DNA from: Dehalococcoidia bacterium
Lineage (GTDB): Bacteria > Chloroflexota > Dehalococcoidia > Lucifugimonadales > JAGWBF01
Direction: 5' to 3'
Assembly: GCA_021296015.1 (NCBI GenBank)
Contig: JAGWBG010000088.1
Location: forward strand, 1 to 6,981
DNA length: 6,981 nucleotides
Below are positions 6,436 to 6,981 of the stretch, piece after piece. Each line of letters opens with the position of its first letter. The stretch's first letter is position 1. The position numbers were made by a program, and so were the translations under genes. Below the pieces are notes generated by a model. It did no database searches. It had not been told where the DNA came from and saw nothing but the letters and a program-made list of their open reading frames with translations.

Positions 6436-6573
6436 ATGACTAGCTCAATCAATACCGGCGAAAACACCGTCGGCAAAAATGCCGTTGGCCTTGTTGCCGT
6501 GGGCGGTGTAAACGCCATTGGTGTTATAGCAATCGGCGGGAAGAGCAGCAGAAGTATTTTCCCCATGTCGTAA
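6436..6573 (+). CDS. 45-residue protein with two 11-residue Gly/Ala/Val/Ile repeats
   Basis: ATG 6436 is preceded by an AGGGGAGGAA purine run at 6426-6435, a strong ribosome-binding region, and the frame closes with TAA at 6571-6573. Residues 14-24 and 25-35 form two tandem 11-residue units, KNAVGLVAVGG and VNAIGVIAIGG, with six identical positions and four Val/Ile/Leu exchanges. At base level the units match at about 21 of 33 positions, so the similarity is kept at protein level and is not a recent slippage product. The alternating small/aliphatic pattern resembles short-period repeats that form beta-helix or beta-roll stacks, though two turns alone would hardly be stable; self-assembly or a membrane-associated state is possible. 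The N-terminus (MTSSINTGENTVG) is polar and has no signal peptide. I recognise no named family. A longer antisense frame at 6414-6629 has no such features. Confidence 0.6.
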   Translation: MTSSINTGENTVGKNAVGLVAVGGVNAIGVIAIGGKSSRSIFPMS

Positions 6574-6680
6574 CGGATGAAGGGAATGCTCGACCATAGA
6601 GAGCGGGCAGACCGAGGGTCCCGGCCCACCTACCGGACCTGCCCCCCGGAAATCCGATCACAACTCTGGTGCAGTATTGA

Positions 6681-6710
6681 TTGATAACATCTGGAACCTT
6701 AAAGTATAAT
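6681..6710 (+). promoter_or_regulatory. Promoter of the S49-like gene
   Basis: TTGATA at 6681-6686 (five of six bases) and a perfect TATAAT at 6705-6710 are separated by 18 bases, the best sigma-70-type promoter in the window. TATAAT is followed by GG as at 4849 and 5826. Transcription would begin near 6717 and leave a leader of about 80 bases before 6798. Confidence 0.6.
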
Positions 6711-6787
6711 GGAGTCCACTAGTTCGTCGGCTCTTTATGATCCCCTTTGAAAGAACTCCCATACGGCATTTGACCTTCAGGGCTACT

Positions 6788-6794
6788 GAGGTGA
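6788..6794 (+). promoter_or_regulatory. Shine-Dalgarno sequence pointing to an ATA codon
   Basis: GAGGTGA at 6788-6794 lies just before ATA at 6798-6800; counted from the GAGG core the spacer is six bases. It is the only good ribosome site upstream of the membrane segment of the last gene, so it decides the likely start even though the codon is not a normal one. Confidence 0.45.
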
Positions 6795-6797
6795 GCT

Positions 6798-6981
6798 ATA
6801 GGCGTCTTTTCCGCACTTGGAAGAACATTAACCGGTTGGTACGTCATAGCGGCGGTTATGGCCGGGCTGGGCGTGGCAGCAGGTGCGTTGATATTCATCT
6901 ACGCCTTCCCGGGAAAACCCAAGATTGGCATAATTGATATACCTTTCACTGTCCTGACCGAGGACTCAGCCTACGTAATTG
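6798..6981 (+). CDS. Probable S49 (SppA/ClpP-class) peptidase, N-terminus only; start codon non-canonical
   Basis: The frame opens after TGA 6792-6794 and runs off the right edge, giving 61 codons. The protein reads GVFSALGRTLTGWYV, then a hydrophobic membrane segment (about VIAAVMAGLGVAAGALIFIY), then FPGKPKIGIIDIPFTVLTEDS. An N-terminal anchor followed by a charged turn and an IGIIDIPF-type beta strand matches the beginning of signal-peptide-peptidase A-like serine proteases of the S49 family, which cut membrane peptides outside the cytoplasm. The Ser/Lys active site would lie beyond the window. No ATG, GTG or TTG occurs in frame before ATG 6858, which is inside the membrane segment. The well-spaced GAGG favours ATA 6798, possibly a mutated ATG. 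Starting at 6858 would still leave a short anchor. The family call is moderate. Confidence 0.55.
   Translation, partial: MGVFSALGRTLTGWYVIAAVMAGLGVAAGALIFIYAFPGKPKIGIIDIPFTVLTEDSAYVI

Noticed and set aside
6414..6629. Minus-strand frame of 71 codons opposite the repeat microprotein
   Set aside because: It is antisense to the 45-residue gene, has no ribosome site, and its hydrophobic/proline character is a by-product of the Gly/Ala/Val codons on the other strand.
6605..6644. GC-rich imperfect hairpin (GGGCAG and GGTCCCGG pairing with CCGGACC and TGCCC)
   Set aside because: It has bulges and an internal loop, and no T-tract follows, so I do not call it a terminator; it may simply be GC-rich intergenic DNA.
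6737..6937. Plus-strand frame of 66 codons starting at ATG 6737
   Set aside because: No ribosome site and an Arg-rich composition; it overlaps the membrane segment of the S49-like frame, which is clearly the real coding frame from about 6798.

Overview
The window is a stretch of bacterial chromosome with moderately high GC by eye. Paralogous metal-dependent hydrolases, an epoxide hydrolase, a SIMPL-domain lipoprotein, a remnant of a family-5 solute-binding protein and short lipoproteins with a Cys-containing signal suggest a free-living environmental bacterium. My best guess is a SAR202-like member of Chloroflexota. That placement rests on remembered resemblance of several proteins, not on a marker gene. 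No rRNA, tRNA, CRISPR array or transposase is visible.

Layout. (1) 3-1038 (+): an amidohydrolase of the Amidohydro_2 type. Its 5' end lies outside the window and a frameshift near 603-616 breaks it. (2) 1083-1126: a long imperfect inverted repeat. A perfect TATAAT follows, and then 1185-2309 (+), an intact tandem paralog of the same amidohydrolase that ends in a clear hairpin terminator at 2341-2370. (3) 2398-3147 (+): an alpha-helical protein resembling DUF5677. It overlaps the start of a small lipoprotein gene (3125-3493) whose frame is cut by one in-frame TAA at 3284-3286. (4) 3534-4688 (-): an intact epoxide hydrolase, convergent with the lipoprotein. (5) 4912-5757 (+): an intact SIMPL/DUF541 lipoprotein. 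(6) 5927-6364 (+): the C-terminal remnant of an ABC-transporter solute-binding protein with an in-frame TGA. (7) 6436-6573 (+): a 45-codon gene whose product is largely two 11-residue Gly/Ala/Val repeats. (8) 6798 to the right edge (+): the membrane-anchored N-terminus of a probable S49-type peptidase, which lacks a normal start codon.

Functional reading. Genes 1, 2 and 5 are hydrolases that could act on small organic compounds, but nothing in the sequence ties them into one pathway. The SIMPL protein, the small lipoprotein, the solute-binding remnant and the S49 start all point to the cell envelope.

The most notable global feature is damage. Of eight loci, one has a frameshift, two have in-frame stops (one of these is also truncated at its 5' end), and one lacks a canonical start. 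Yet the reading frames beyond the lesions still look conserved. This means either recent gene decay or assembly/sequencing errors. I do not see a convincing new multi-gene system. The least explained items are the repeat microprotein, the shared TATAATGG promoter element and the inverted repeat between the two amidohydrolases.
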